Assembly (NCBI RefSeq): GCF_900188005.1
Contig: NZ_FZNR01000008.1
Location: 1 to 64,000 of the forward strand
Reading direction: 5' to 3'
DNA: 64,000 nucleotides
Source: Actinoplanes regularis
GTDB taxonomy: Bacteria; Actinomycetota; Actinomycetes; Mycobacteriales; Micromonosporaceae
Under the pieces are notes generated by a model, which was given only the letters and a program-made list of their open reading frames with translations, made no database searches and was not told the origin of the DNA. Of this stretch, positions 8,409-17,502 are shown piece by piece. The position numbers and the translations under genes are program-made. The stretch's first letter is position 1. Each line of letters begins with the position of its first letter.

Positions 8409-9241
8409 CAGGCTTCCTTCCGGAGAACGATCGAGACGTTGTCGATCAGGCGGGTGGCGCCGACCCTGGCGGCCACCAACAGGCGGGCCGGGCCGTCGGT
8501 GGGGACTGCCCCCAGGTCGGGACCGGTCAGTTCGAGGTAGTCAAGGCGTGCGCCCGGCTCATCCGCCAGGATCTTCCCGGCGGCGGCCAGGACCGCTTTC
8601 GGCTCGCTGTGTACGGCGCCCTCGCGCAGAGCGCGGGAAAGCGCCAGCGCGGAGATCCGTTCTGTCGGCGAAAGATACCGGTTACGGCTGGACAGGGCCA
8701 GACCGTCGTCTTCCCGTACGGTCGGAACCCCGACGATCTCCACGCCGAGCTCCAGATCGACCACCATCCGGCGGATCAGCGCAAGCTGCTGGAAGTCCTT
8801 CTCGCCGAAGAACGCGACGTCGGCGCGGGTGAGCCGCAACAACTTCTCGACCACGGTGAGCATGCCGGAGAAGTGACCCGGTCGGCTGGCGCCCTCCAGG
8901 ATCGCGCCGAGCGGCCCCGGATTCATCGTGATCGACGGCGCCCCGCCCGGATAGACGTCGTCCCGGCCGGGCGCGAAGACCACCGCCGCGCCCTCGGCCC
9001 GGCACGCCTCGAGATCCTCGTCCAGGGTCCGCGGGTACTTCTCGAAGTCCTCGGCCGGCCCGAACTGCAACGGGTTCACGAAGATCGTCACGACCACGAA
9101 CGGCGACCGCTCCCGGGCCACCCGGATCAGCCGCCGGTGCCCCTCGTGCAACGCGCCCATGGTCATCACGACCGCGATCTCGCCACCCGCGGCGTCCAGC
9201 ACCGCGGCCAACTCGTCGCGGGTGTGCACCACCTGGGTCAT
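8408..9241 (-). CDS. panC: Pantothenate synthetase (pantoate-beta-alanine ligase)
   Basis: ATP-dependent joining of pantoate and beta-alanine. MTMGALHEGHRRLI carries the HxGH-like nucleotide-binding motif near residues 28-41; FVNPLQFGPAEDFEKYPR, FFGEKDFQQLALIRRM and LALSSRNRYLS are the other PanC signatures. 277 residues, full length. Its ATG overlaps the stop of the DUF2520 gene in an ATGA junction and its own stop touches panD, so DUF2520-panC-panD form one coupled operon. panB is not in the window. Confidence 0.96.
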   Translation of the reverse strand: MTQVVHTRDELAAVLDAAGGEIAVVMTMGALHEGHRRLIRVARERSPFVVVTIFVNPLQFGPAEDFEKYPRTLDEDLEACRAEGAAVVFAPGRDDVYPGGAPSITMNPGPLGAILEGASRPGHFSGMLTVVEKLLRLTRADVAFFGEKDFQQLALIRRMVVDLELGVEIVGVPTVREDDGLALSSRNRYLSPTERISALALSRALREGAVHSEPKAVLAAAGKILADEPGARLDYLELTGPDLGAVPTDGPARLLVAARVGATRLIDNVSIVLRKEA

Positions 9242-10140
9242 GCCGGGCTCCTCACTGTGCCGTCTGCCACCGTCGCCACGCCGTCCCGCGGTGCGAAATC
9301 CGCCACCGGGAACAACACCCGCAGAAGATCCTCGGCGTCCTGCGGGCGCAGTCTTCCGGACGTGAGCGCGCGGTCCGCGGTGCGCCGGGCCAGAGCCAGA
9401 TACGCCGGTACGGCCTCGTCCGGCAGCCGATCCAGGTGTTTCGCCACCGTGCCGGCGTCCCCCCGGGAGACCGGCCCGGTCAGCGCGGCGTCACCCATCC
9501 GCAGCGCGTTGTCCAGCGCCGCGGTCAGCAGCGGGGCGAGCACCCGGGCGGGCTGCTCGACCCCCGCCGCGCGCAGCGTGTCAGCCGCCTCGTTGACGAG
9601 CGTGACCAGGTGGTTCGCACCGTGCGCGAGCGCCGCGTGGTAGACCGGCCGGGCATCCTCGGCGATCCACTCCGGCACGCCACCCAGGTCGGCGACCAGC
9701 CGGGTGGCGAACGCCCGGTCCCGGCTCGTCACGCCCCAGGCGATGCCGGGCAGCCGGGCCAGATCGGTCTCCGTGCCGGTGAACGTCATCGCGGGATGCA
9801 GCGCCATACCGGTTACATCGCCGAAAACGTCCAGTCCGTGAGCACCGGAGGTGTGCGCGACGATCTGATCCGGACGAAGCGCCCCGGTGCTGTTCAAGCC
9901 GGCGACCACGCTCCGGAGGGCGTCGTCGGGGACGGCGAGCAGCAGCAGGTCGGTGGCGGCGCGGGCGACCTCGCCGGCCGGCCGGATCACGGCCTCCGGC
10001 AGTAGGCGGGCGACCCGCTCGCGGGAGGCGGCCGAGACGGCCGCGGCGGCGACCACCCGGTGCCCGGCCGCGTTCAGCGCCGCGCCCAGCACAGCACCCA
10101 CCCGGCCGGCGCCGATCACGCCGACGGTCAAAGCGTTCAT
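9238..10140 (-). CDS. Rossmann-like and DUF2520 domain protein
   Basis: 300 residues. An N-terminal NAD(P)-binding Rossmann domain (VGVIGAGRVGAVLGAALNAA, with LLLLAVPDDAL as a later strand) is followed by a DUF2520 domain (HPAMTFTG, AARPVYHAALAHGANHLVTL). This family resembles ketopantoate or pyrroline-5-carboxylate reductases and often sits directly upstream of panC in actinobacteria; a ketopantoate-reductase-like role in pantothenate supply is an inference. ATG at 10140 was chosen (MNALTVGVIGAGR). The reading frame stays open antisense through the next two genes, but that is a high-GC artefact. Confidence 0.85.
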   Translation of the reverse strand: MNALTVGVIGAGRVGAVLGAALNAAGHRVVAAAAVSAASRERVARLLPEAVIRPAGEVARAATDLLLLAVPDDALRSVVAGLNSTGALRPDQIVAHTSGAHGLDVFGDVTGMALHPAMTFTGTETDLARLPGIAWGVTSRDRAFATRLVADLGGVPEWIAEDARPVYHAALAHGANHLVTLVNEAADTLRAAGVEQPARVLAPLLTAALDNALRMGDAALTGPVSRGDAGTVAKHLDRLPDEAVPAYLALARRTADRALTSGRLRPQDAEDLLRVLFPVADFAPRDGVATVADGTVRSPA

Positions 10141-10251
10141 GGATCCAGTCCTCAGGTCGGGTACCGGTCGAGCGCCAGTATGCGCCGCCGTAACACGCTC
10201 GTAGCAACCACGTGTGAACAACCGCACCGGGCCCCCTGCCCGGTCGTTCCC

Positions 10252-10282
10252 AGGGGTGTATCGGACGTTCTCCGACACCCCT
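10252..10282. promoter_or_regulatory. Imperfect hairpin in divergent intergenic region
   Basis: The 270-base gap between the DUF2520 gene (minus) and the methyltransferase gene (plus) must hold both promoters. Within it AGGGGTGT and ACACCCCT flank CGGA/TCCG, giving a stem with a two-base bulge. It may be a leader structure or operator. No tRNA or small gene is evident in the gap. Confidence 0.3.
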
Positions 10283-10410
10283 GAGCCCTGGCACGACGTT
10301 CCCGGCCGGGGCAACCCTAGACACCCCGGACCCCGGCCCGGCGCCGCGCTGGGACCGGTGCGACTCGAGGGAAGCGGCCCGGGCCCGGCGGAGCCTTCTA
10401 AGCTGACGGC

Positions 10411-11385
10411 GTGACGGGGATCGGCTGGCGGTCGGCGATGGGGTCGGCCCTCTACGGCCCGGACGGGTTCTTCGTGCGCCCGCAGAGCGGCCCCGCTGAT
10501 CATTTCCGGACCAGCGTGCACGCGTCGCCGCTGTTCGCCGGGGCGTTGGCGCGACTGGTCGAGCGGGTCGACACGGCGCTCGGCCGGCCGGAGCGGTTCG
10601 ACCTGGTGGATGTCGGAGCCGGGCGCGGAGAGCTGCTCACCACGCTGTGCGCGGCGCTGCCCGGGGACCTGGCCGACCGGGTGCGGCCGGTCGCGGTCGA
10701 GATGGCGGCCCGGCCGGAAGGGCTGGACGGGCGGATCCGGTGGCGGCGGGACCTGCCGGAGACGGTGACCGGGCTGCTGATCGCCACGGAATGGCTGGAC
10801 AACGTGCCGCTCGACGTCGTGGAGACGGACGGGTCCGGGCGGCTGCGGAAGGTCCTGGTGGACCGGCGCACCGGGGTGGAGACGCTGGGCGGGCCGGCCG
10901 ACGCGGCCGAGGTCTTGTGGGCGAGCCGCTGGTGGGCCGGGCCGGGGCGGATCGAGATCGGCGCCCCACGGGACGCGGCCTGGTCGGATGCGGTCGAGCG
11001 GGTGCGCCGCGGCGCCGCACTCTGCATCGACTACGGCCACCGCCGGGAGGAGCGGCCTCCACTGGGGACGCTCACCGGGTTCCGCGACGGCCGTCAGGTT
11101 CCACCGGTCCCGGACGGCAGCTGCGACGTCACCGCCCACGTCGCCGTCGACGCGACCGCGGAGGCGACCGGTGTGCCGTACGAGATGATCCGTCAGCGTG
11201 AGGCGCTGCGACCGTTCGGGATCAGCGGTGCGCGCCCGTCGCTCGCCCTGGCCGGCAGCGACCCGGTGGTCTATCTGCGCGCCCTCGCCGCGGCCGGCGA
11301 GGCGGCCGAGTTGACCTCCACCAGCGGGCTCGGTGCCCACTGGTGGCTCTGGCACCCCATCGGCATCGATCTCTCGCTCGCCTGA
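10411..11385 (+). CDS. MidA/NDUFAF7-family SAM-dependent methyltransferase
   Basis: 324 residues from GTG. The SAM-binding motif I is LVDVGAGRGELLTTL (residues about 64-78), and IATEWLDNVPLDVV matches the conserved E-x-LD-x-x-P segment of the MidA (DUF185, Methyltransf_28) family. CIDYGH is the family motif that aligns with the DYG of homologues. In mitochondria NDUFAF7 of this family dimethylates an arginine of complex I subunit NDUFS2. The next gene here is a NuoD/NDUFS2 homologue 246 bases downstream on the same strand, so that protein is the obvious candidate substrate (inference). The ribosome binding site is weak. Confidence 0.85.
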   Translation: MTGIGWRSAMGSALYGPDGFFVRPQSGPADHFRTSVHASPLFAGALARLVERVDTALGRPERFDLVDVGAGRGELLTTLCAALPGDLADRVRPVAVEMAARPEGLDGRIRWRRDLPETVTGLLIATEWLDNVPLDVVETDGSGRLRKVLVDRRTGVETLGGPADAAEVLWASRWWAGPGRIEIGAPRDAAWSDAVERVRRGAALCIDYGHRREERPPLGTLTGFRDGRQVPPVPDGSCDVTAHVAVDATAEATGVPYEMIRQREALRPFGISGARPSLALAGSDPVVYLRALAAAGEAAELTSTSGLGAHWWLWHPIGIDLSLA

Positions 11386-11631
11386 CCTCCACCGCTCGGC
11401 GCGTCGCGGCCACGCGGTGGCGGCGACGCCGCGCGAGATCGGCCCGGGGCGTGGCCCGAAAGGGCTGGACACGGGGCTCCACAGGTCGTACCCGGGAATG
11501 GTTTGCGGTGGGACCGAAACCGGGTGGCGCGGCCGGGTCGTCCGGTGGGTGTTCGTCGCGCGGGCCGCCGCGCGCCGGAAAGCGAGCGGCTGACCCGGAC
11601 CGGACAGCGGCGGGCGTGCGACGATGCGTCT

Positions 11632-12777
<1,146 letters not shown>

Positions 12778-12778
12778 G

Positions 12779-14707
12779 TCACCAGCCGGCCGGGGCGTCT
12801 CCGCGGTAGCCGGGCATGTTGGCGAAATCGGCCAGCGAGCCGACGTTGGTGTCGTTGGCCGAGGGACGGTGCCGGCGGGCCTTGTACTGGCCGGAGTCGT
12901 CGCCGTTCGCCGGGAAGCCGCCGCTGGCGGGTTCGAAACCGTTGTCCGGGCCGTAGCCGTTCGCGGATTCGAAACCGTTGTCCGGGCCGTAGCCGTTCGC
13001 GGGGTCGAAACCGTTGTCGCCGCCGTAGCCGCCGTCCGAGTCGTAGCCGTAGCCGCCGCTCGGGCCGTAACCGTTGGCCGGGCCGTAACCGTCTTCGGCG
13101 CCGTAGCCGTCGTCAGAGCCGTAGCCGTTGCCGGGTACCTCGTTCATACCGGCGTAGCCGTTGGGGGCGTCAGGGCGGCCGTACACCGCCGGGGCGGGGC
13201 GGACGGCGGCGGAGGCGCGCGGCTGTGGACCGGAGGTGGCGCCGGCCGGGGCGGCGCCGTAGACGCCGCTGGGGGCGGGAGGCGCGACGGCGACGCGGGC
13301 CGTGCCGGCGGCCGGTGGAGGTACGGAGGCGGCGCCGCGCTGGCGTGGCGTCGGAGCGCCGGACATCGGGGCGCCCGGCATCGGGGCACCGGGCCGCGCA
13401 GTGCCCTGAATCGGAGCGCCGGGCCGCGCAGCACCGGACATCGGAGCACTCGGCATCGGAGCACCGGGCCTCGCAGCACCCTGAATCGGGGCACCGGACC
13501 GCGCAGCACCGGACATCGGAGCACTCGGCATCGGAGCACCGGGCCTCGCAGCGCCCTGAATCGGAGCGCCGGACCGCGCAGCACCGGACATCGGAGCACT
13601 CGGCATCGGAGCACCGGGCCTCGCAGCGCCCTGAATCGGAGCGCCGGACCGCGCAGCACCGGACATCGGAGCACTCGGCATCGGAGCACCGGGCCGCGCG
13701 GCACCCTGAATCGGGGCACCGGACATCGGAGCGCCCGGCATCGGAGCGCCGGGCGGCGGGACGACCGCGGCCGCACCGAACGAAGCCGAACCCACCACGG
13801 CGGCGCCGGTGGCGGGGCCGCCGATCGAGGCGGAACCGGTGGGGACCGCCGCGGATGCGCGGCCGGCCGGGCCGCCCGGTGACATCGGGCGGGCGCTGCC
13901 CGCGACCACGGCACGGCCGCCGGCGGGGCGGGCGGGTTCGGGGGCGACGGGCTGGCTGTACTCGTCGTAGTAGTCGTTCTGCTGGTCGCCGTAGCCGGGC
14001 TCGGCCTCGTAGCCGTTCGAGCCCGGCCCGTTGAAGGCTCGGTCGTCATAACCGGGCTGGCCGTCGAAGCCCTGCTGGTTGTCGAAGCCCTGCTGGCTGT
14101 CGAAGCCCTGCTGGCCGTCGAAACCCTGCTGCCCGTCGAAACCCTGCTGCCCGTCGAAACCCTGCTGCCCGTCGAAACCCTGCTGGCTGTCGAAGCCCTG
14201 CTGGTTGTTCATGCCGGGCTGCGCGTCGGGCTGGCCGTCGAAGAAGCCGTTCTCGGGGGCGAAGCCGTTGTCCGGGCCGAAGCCACCGCCTTGCCCAGAG
14301 CCGCGACCCGGCTGCGGAACGTAACCGTTCGGGGTACCCGCTCCGGCCGGGACCGGCACCCGGGCGCCGGGCGTGCGCGGCGTCAGCGGCGGCCGGTTCG
14401 GATCCGGCGCGGAAGCGGCCGCCCGTGCCGATATCTCCGCGGTCAGTTCCTTTCGAAGCCGGTCGATCTCCTCCGCGACGCGGTCCTCGACATCCATCCG
14501 GAGCAGCATCGGATCACTGCGGATCAGCACCGACGCGCCGATCAGCACGACACTGACGGCGATCAGCAGCACCGCGAACCGGACCGAGCCCAGGCTTCCG
14601 CCGACCATCACGAGCGCGGCCGCCAGCGGGGCGAGGATCACTCCGGCCCAGAGAAGGCCGCGAAGCAGGCGTGCGCTGTGTCCCGCTTGGGAGTCCCGTT
14701 CCGGCAT
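12779..14707 (-). CDS. Two-helix membrane protein with long repetitive disordered tail
   Basis: 642 residues. Two hydrophobic helices lie near residues 15-36 and 43-61, followed by an acidic coiled-coil-like stretch (VEDRVAEEIDRLRKELTAEI). The rest is low complexity: Gln/Gly/Phe hexapeptides (GFDGQQ), then five 25-residue Gly/Ala/Pro/Met units, then Asn/Gly/Tyr repeats (NGYGPDNGF), ending in a more ordered basic to acidic tail. The start ATG at 14707 puts a short charged segment before the first helix; no good ribosome binding site is seen. I do not recognise a family. Cytoplasmic tail and a scaffolding or phase-separating role are guesses. Convergent with the nuoD-like gene. Confidence 0.7.
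   Translation of the reverse strand: MPERDSQAGHSARLLRGLLWAGVILAPLAAALVMVGGSLGSVRFAVLLIAVSVVLIGASVLIRSDPMLLRMDVEDRVAEEIDRLRKELTAEISARAAASAPDPNRPPLTPRTPGARVPVPAGAGTPNGYVPQPGRGSGQGGGFGPDNGFAPENGFFDGQPDAQPGMNNQQGFDSQQGFDGQQGFDGQQGFDGQQGFDGQQGFDSQQGFDNQQGFDGQPGYDDRAFNGPGSNGYEAEPGYGDQQNDYYDEYSQPVAPEPARPAGGRAVVAGSARPMSPGGPAGRASAAVPTGSASIGGPATGAAVVGSASFGAAAVVPPPGAPMPGAPMSGAPIQGAARPGAPMPSAPMSGAARSGAPIQGAARPGAPMPSAPMSGAARSGAPIQGAARPGAPMPSAPMSGAARSGAPIQGAARPGAPMPSAPMSGAARPGAPIQGTARPGAPMPGAPMSGAPTPRQRGAASVPPPAAGTARVAVAPPAPSGVYGAAPAGATSGPQPRASAAVRPAPAVYGRPDAPNGYAGMNEVPGNGYGSDDGYGAEDGYGPANGYGPSGGYGYDSDGGYGGDNGFDPANGYGPDNGFESANGYGPDNGFEPASGGFPANGDDSGQYKARRHRPSANDTNVGSLADFANMPGYRGDAPAGW
13380..13755. repeat. 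Five 75-nt tandem repeats in the tail gene
   Basis: The marker CTGAATCGG recurs at about 13406, 13481, 13556, 13631 and 13706, exactly 75 bases apart. Each unit encodes 25 residues rich in Gly, Ala, Pro and Met within the 12779-14707 gene. Copies differ by a few bases, mostly synonymous or Ser/Pro swaps. Confidence 0.9.
14063..14206. repeat. Eight 18-nt tandem repeats (hexapeptide GFD-x-QQ)
   Basis: Eight consecutive 18-base units beginning GTCGAA on the plus strand encode, on the minus strand, a hexapeptide built on Gln-Gln-Gly-Phe-Asp. They lie in the same reading frame as the 12779-14707 protein and precede its 75-nt repeats. Confidence 0.9.
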
Positions 14708-14802
14708 GGGCGCAGATGTTACCGAGAGTGCGCCCGGGACGAAACGGCCGAACGCCGGGTGGCATACACCGGCCCGGCGTTCAGCACATCTGTCACCGAT
14801 CG

Positions 14803-15801
14803 TCAGCCGGCCGCGAGCGCACCGTCCGAGCTGAAGACCAGGCCCACCGAGATGGTGCCCTGCTTCAGAGCGTTCTTGGTGAGCGGACCGCCCGCGTCCA
14901 GCGTGTCGAACCGGCCGGCCTGGAAGCTGTACGTCTCGACGAGGCCCTGCTGGCACTTGGGCCGCTGCGGGCACTCGGCCGGGCCGCCCAGCACGGTGGC
15001 CGCGCCGGAGCACTTGCTCGCCAGGTCGGAGAGCGTGGTGAGGGCGTACTTCTCGGCGAAGGCCGTGGTGACGGCGAACGCGTTCTGATCCTGCGCGGCG
15101 CTCGCCTGACCGAAGACCAGGCCGCGCTTCTCACCGAGCGCCTTGAGGCTGGCCACCGTCGCATCCAGGTCGGACGACGAGGGGTCCTTGGCGTTCTTGT
15201 CGACCTTGCCGGACAGGAACGTCGCGAGGGTCGCGGCGTACTCCGGGACGACCGAGATCTCGCCCTTCTCCAGAGCCGGCTCGTAAAGCTCACGGTTGCC
15301 GATCTGCTGCACCTTCACGGTGTAGCCGGCCGCGGTGAGGACGATGCCGTACAGCTCGCCGAGTGTGGCGTTCTCGGAGAAGTTCGCCGCCCCGACGGTG
15401 ATCTTGCCGCCTGCGCCCTTGGCGAGGCCCGCGGTCAGGTTGTTCGCCGTGACGAACTCCTGGGCGGCCGCCTTGGACGACTTGCGGTCGACGTCGACGG
15501 CCTTGTTCAGCTCGACCAGCTTGGCGGTGTCGAGCGCCGCCGACACCTTGTCCAGCGCGGCGATCAGCTCGGGGCTGGACGCCTTCTTGTTGATGGCCGG
15601 GATGACGTTGTCGGTGTTCTGCAGCTTCTTGTCGTCGGTGAGCACGACCAGCTTGTCCCCGGCGACCGGGGCACAGCCCTGACCACCGGCGGCCGCCGAC
15701 GGGGGTGCCGCGGTGCCGGAGGAACCGGCTTCACCGCAGCCGGCAAGGACGACGGCGGCCGCGGCGAGGACGCCGGCCGCACGGAAAAGGTTCTGACGCA
15801 T
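14803..15801 (-). CDS. Osmoprotectant ABC transporter substrate-binding lipoprotein, apparently circularly permuted
   Basis: 332 residues; signal peptide with lipobox ending VVLAGC (Cys22). OpuAC/ProX-type domain, but in altered order. Residues about 48-124 (DKLVVLTDDKKLQNTDNVIP ... LVELNKAVDVD ... AAQEFV) match what is normally the C-terminal end of these proteins. Residues about 131-332 begin with the usual N-terminal sequence (KITVGAANFSENATLGELYG, VVPEYAATLATFL) and stop at ISVGLVFSSDGALAAG, where relatives normally continue into the LVVL-DD segment. ATG at 15801 has AAGGCGG five bases upstream. It is followed by the permease and faces an ATPase gene, so betaine, carnitine or choline uptake is likely. 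Ligand unknown. Confidence 0.85.
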   Translation of the reverse strand: MRQNLFRAAGVLAAAAVVLAGCGEAGSSGTAAPPSAAAGGQGCAPVAGDKLVVLTDDKKLQNTDNVIPAINKKASSPELIAALDKVSAALDTAKLVELNKAVDVDRKSSKAAAQEFVTANNLTAGLAKGAGGKITVGAANFSENATLGELYGIVLTAAGYTVKVQQIGNRELYEPALEKGEISVVPEYAATLATFLSGKVDKNAKDPSSSDLDATVASLKALGEKRGLVFGQASAAQDQNAFAVTTAFAEKYALTTLSDLASKCSGAATVLGGPAECPQRPKCQQGLVETYSFQAGRFDTLDAGGPLTKNALKQGTISVGLVFSSDGALAAG

Positions 15802-15940
15802 CACTGCCGCCTTCTGTGTCCCGGCACCGCCCAGGTGGCGGTGCCGCGTGTCCGACGGGCAGCCGGAATCGCGATGCCCGCTGGTTCTCGTCTTTCCTAC
15901 CAAGGGGGTATGACAAGATCACCCTTTTGATGCCGGAGCG

Positions 15941-16657
15941 TTATCCGGTGGTCACCGTCACACCGGTTCGACGGCGCTTGCGAGCCCGCAGGGCAGGCGG
16001 GGTGACCAGGCGTTGCACGAGTGCCAGCAGGGCCTCGACGAGAAGTGCCAGCAACGCTACGGCGAGACCGCCGGCGACGATCTGTCCCCCGCCGCCGTTG
16101 CTCATCCCGATCCCGAACCCGGCGCTGATGATCTGTCCCAGGCCACCGCCGTTGACCAGGGCGGCCAGCGCCGCGGTCGCCACCACCTGGACCGCCGCCG
16201 TGCGCAGCCCGGCCGCCAGGTACGGCACCGCGAGCGGCAGCTCGACCTGGCGCAGCAACTGCCCGCCGGAGAGGCCCATCCCGCGGGCCGCCTCCCGGGT
16301 CTCCGGGTCGACCGAGCGCAGCCCGGTGTACGCGTTCGCCAGCAACGGCGGCACCGCGAAGACGGCGAGCGCCACCACCACCGGCGGCTTGCCGAAGCCG
16401 AGCGGGGTGAGCGGCAGGATGGTCAGCAGGGCCAGCGTGGGGATGGCCAGGGTGAGGTTGGCGACAGTGATGACCGCGCCGCCGCCCCGGCCGCGGTGCC
16501 CGAGCCAGATCCCGACCGGCCAGCCGACCGCGCAGCCGAGCAGGACCGCCCAGAGGCTGATCAGCAGGTGCTCGGTCAGGCGGTCCAGCAGGCCGCCGGG
16601 GTTGCTCCAGTTCAGCGGATCGTTCAGCCAGACGATGCCCTCGTGGAGATAGCTCAT
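15941..16657 (-). CDS. Osmoprotectant ABC transporter permease (OpuCB/OpuCD type)
   Basis: 238 residues with about five to six membrane helices. The binding-protein-dependent permease EAA-type loop is REAARGMGLSGGQLLRQVEL, which docks on the ATPase. ATG at 16657 has GGAGGT seven bases upstream, provided by the preceding 16-residue ORF with which it shares an ATGA junction. Lies 139 bases upstream of the binding-protein gene. The pair with the permease at 16778-17500 is the usual two-permease arrangement of OpuC systems. Confidence 0.92.
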   Translation of the reverse strand: MSYLHEGIVWLNDPLNWSNPGGLLDRLTEHLLISLWAVLLGCAVGWPVGIWLGHRGRGGGAVITVANLTLAIPTLALLTILPLTPLGFGKPPVVVALAVFAVPPLLANAYTGLRSVDPETREAARGMGLSGGQLLRQVELPLAVPYLAAGLRTAAVQVVATAALAALVNGGGLGQIISAGFGIGMSNGGGGQIVAGGLAVALLALLVEALLALVQRLVTPPALRARKRRRTGVTVTTG

Positions 16658-16704
16658 CGGTACACCTCCACTGAGCCCACTGATTCGCTCGCAAGCTCGC
16701 TCAT
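16654..16704 (-). CDS. 16-residue coupling ORF between permease genes (repeat family)
   Basis: ATG at 16704 begins MSELASESVGSVEVYR and stops at a TGA overlapping the permease ATG by ATGA. Its own ATG overlaps the stop of the 26-residue ORF upstream in the same way. It carries GGAGGT seven bases before the permease start. Its first 24 bases nearly match the starts of the ORFs at 16701-16781 and 21768-21836. Most likely it serves translational coupling rather than making a functional peptide. Confidence 0.55.
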   Translation of the reverse strand: MSELASESVGSVEVYR

Positions 16705-16781
16705 GCCGCCACCTCCGCTACGCTCCGGCGTCGACATGAGCCAACAACTGAGCCCATTGATTCGCTCGCAGGCTCGCTCAT
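16701..16781 (-). CDS. 26-residue coupling ORF between permease genes (repeat family)
   Basis: Starts MSEPASESMGSVVGS, then CRRRSVAEVAA and stop. Its ATG overlaps the stop of the upstream permease (ATGA) and its TGA overlaps the ATG of the 16-residue ORF. The 3' end, GCGGAGGTGGCGGC, is an ideal ribosome binding site for the following ATG. The sequence is closely related to the ORF at 21768-21836, 5 kb away between two folate genes, which shows this is a dispersed element and not chance. Confidence 0.55.
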   Translation of the reverse strand: MSEPASESMGSVVGSCRRRSVAEVAA

Positions 16782-17500
16782 GTGGCCCGACCCCGGGTCC
16801 AGGGGGTCAGCAGCCGGCCCAACCCGGCCAGCAGCAGATCGAGCACCAGGGCCAGCCCCACACAGAGGACCGTGCCGGTGAGGATCTCCGCTTTGTAGAA
16901 GTTGTTCCGGAAGCCGCCCAGGATGAGGTCGCCGAGACCGCCCTGCCCGATCAGCGAGCCGACCGTGACGAGCGCCACAGTGGAGACGGTGGCCAGGCGC
17001 AGGCCGGTCAGGATGCCCGGCAGCGCGAGCGGCAACTCGACCCGCAGCAGCCGGCCCGACCGGCTGTACCCCATGCCGGTCGCGGCGTCGATGACCTCGG
17101 GCGGGACCTGGGTGAGCCCGGCCAGCGAGTTCCGGACCAGGACCAGCAGCGCGTACATCACCAGGGCGACCAGGACCGAGGTGGTGCTGGTCGTGCCGAG
17201 CAGCGGGGCCAGCAGGGAGAGCAGCGCCAGCGAAGGGATCGTGTAGAGAATCCCGGAGAGTGCGAGAATCGGCGCGGTCAACGGTTTGATCCAGTAGGCG
17301 ACGACGGCCAGCGGCACGGCGACGACCAGTGCGAGGAGCACGGTCTGCGCGGTCAGCCCGGCGTGAAAACGCAAGGCTTCGCCGATGGTGTCGGCGTTCT
17401 CGTGGACGTACCGCCAGGAGAACCAGGGATTTCCCGGCCCGTCGCCGGCGGGTGCGGCCACCGGCGTCAGCAATGCCGGTCCCCAGGACAGGAGAGACAT
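16778..17500 (-). CDS. Osmoprotectant ABC transporter permease (OpuCB/OpuCD type)
   Basis: 240 residues, about five or six membrane helices; EAA-type loop VIDAATGMGYSRSGRLLRVE and the characteristic VSTVALVTVGSLIGQGGLGD. An N-terminal segment ends in HENADTIGEALRFHAGLTAQ before the first helix of the core. ATG at 17500 lies only two bases from the GTG of the divergent ATPase gene, so its promoter and ribosome binding site would have to lie inside that gene and no Shine-Dalgarno sequence is seen; the true start may be further in (for example GTG at codon 14). Confidence 0.9.
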   Translation of the reverse strand: MSLLSWGPALLTPVAAPAGDGPGNPWFSWRYVHENADTIGEALRFHAGLTAQTVLLALVVAVPLAVVAYWIKPLTAPILALSGILYTIPSLALLSLLAPLLGTTSTTSVLVALVMYALLVLVRNSLAGLTQVPPEVIDAATGMGYSRSGRLLRVELPLALPGILTGLRLATVSTVALVTVGSLIGQGGLGDLILGGFRNNFYKAEILTGTVLCVGLALVLDLLLAGLGRLLTPWTRGRAT

Positions 17501-17502
17501 AG

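Noticed and set aside
13380..14206. Regular repeats that could suggest a CRISPR array
   Set aside because: Units are head-to-tail without unique spacers and are in frame with a protein; no cas genes are present.
16701..16781. Treating the mini-ORF as an N-terminal extension of the next permease
   Set aside because: It ends in its own TGA and is in a different frame from the permease; only the ATGA junction connects them.
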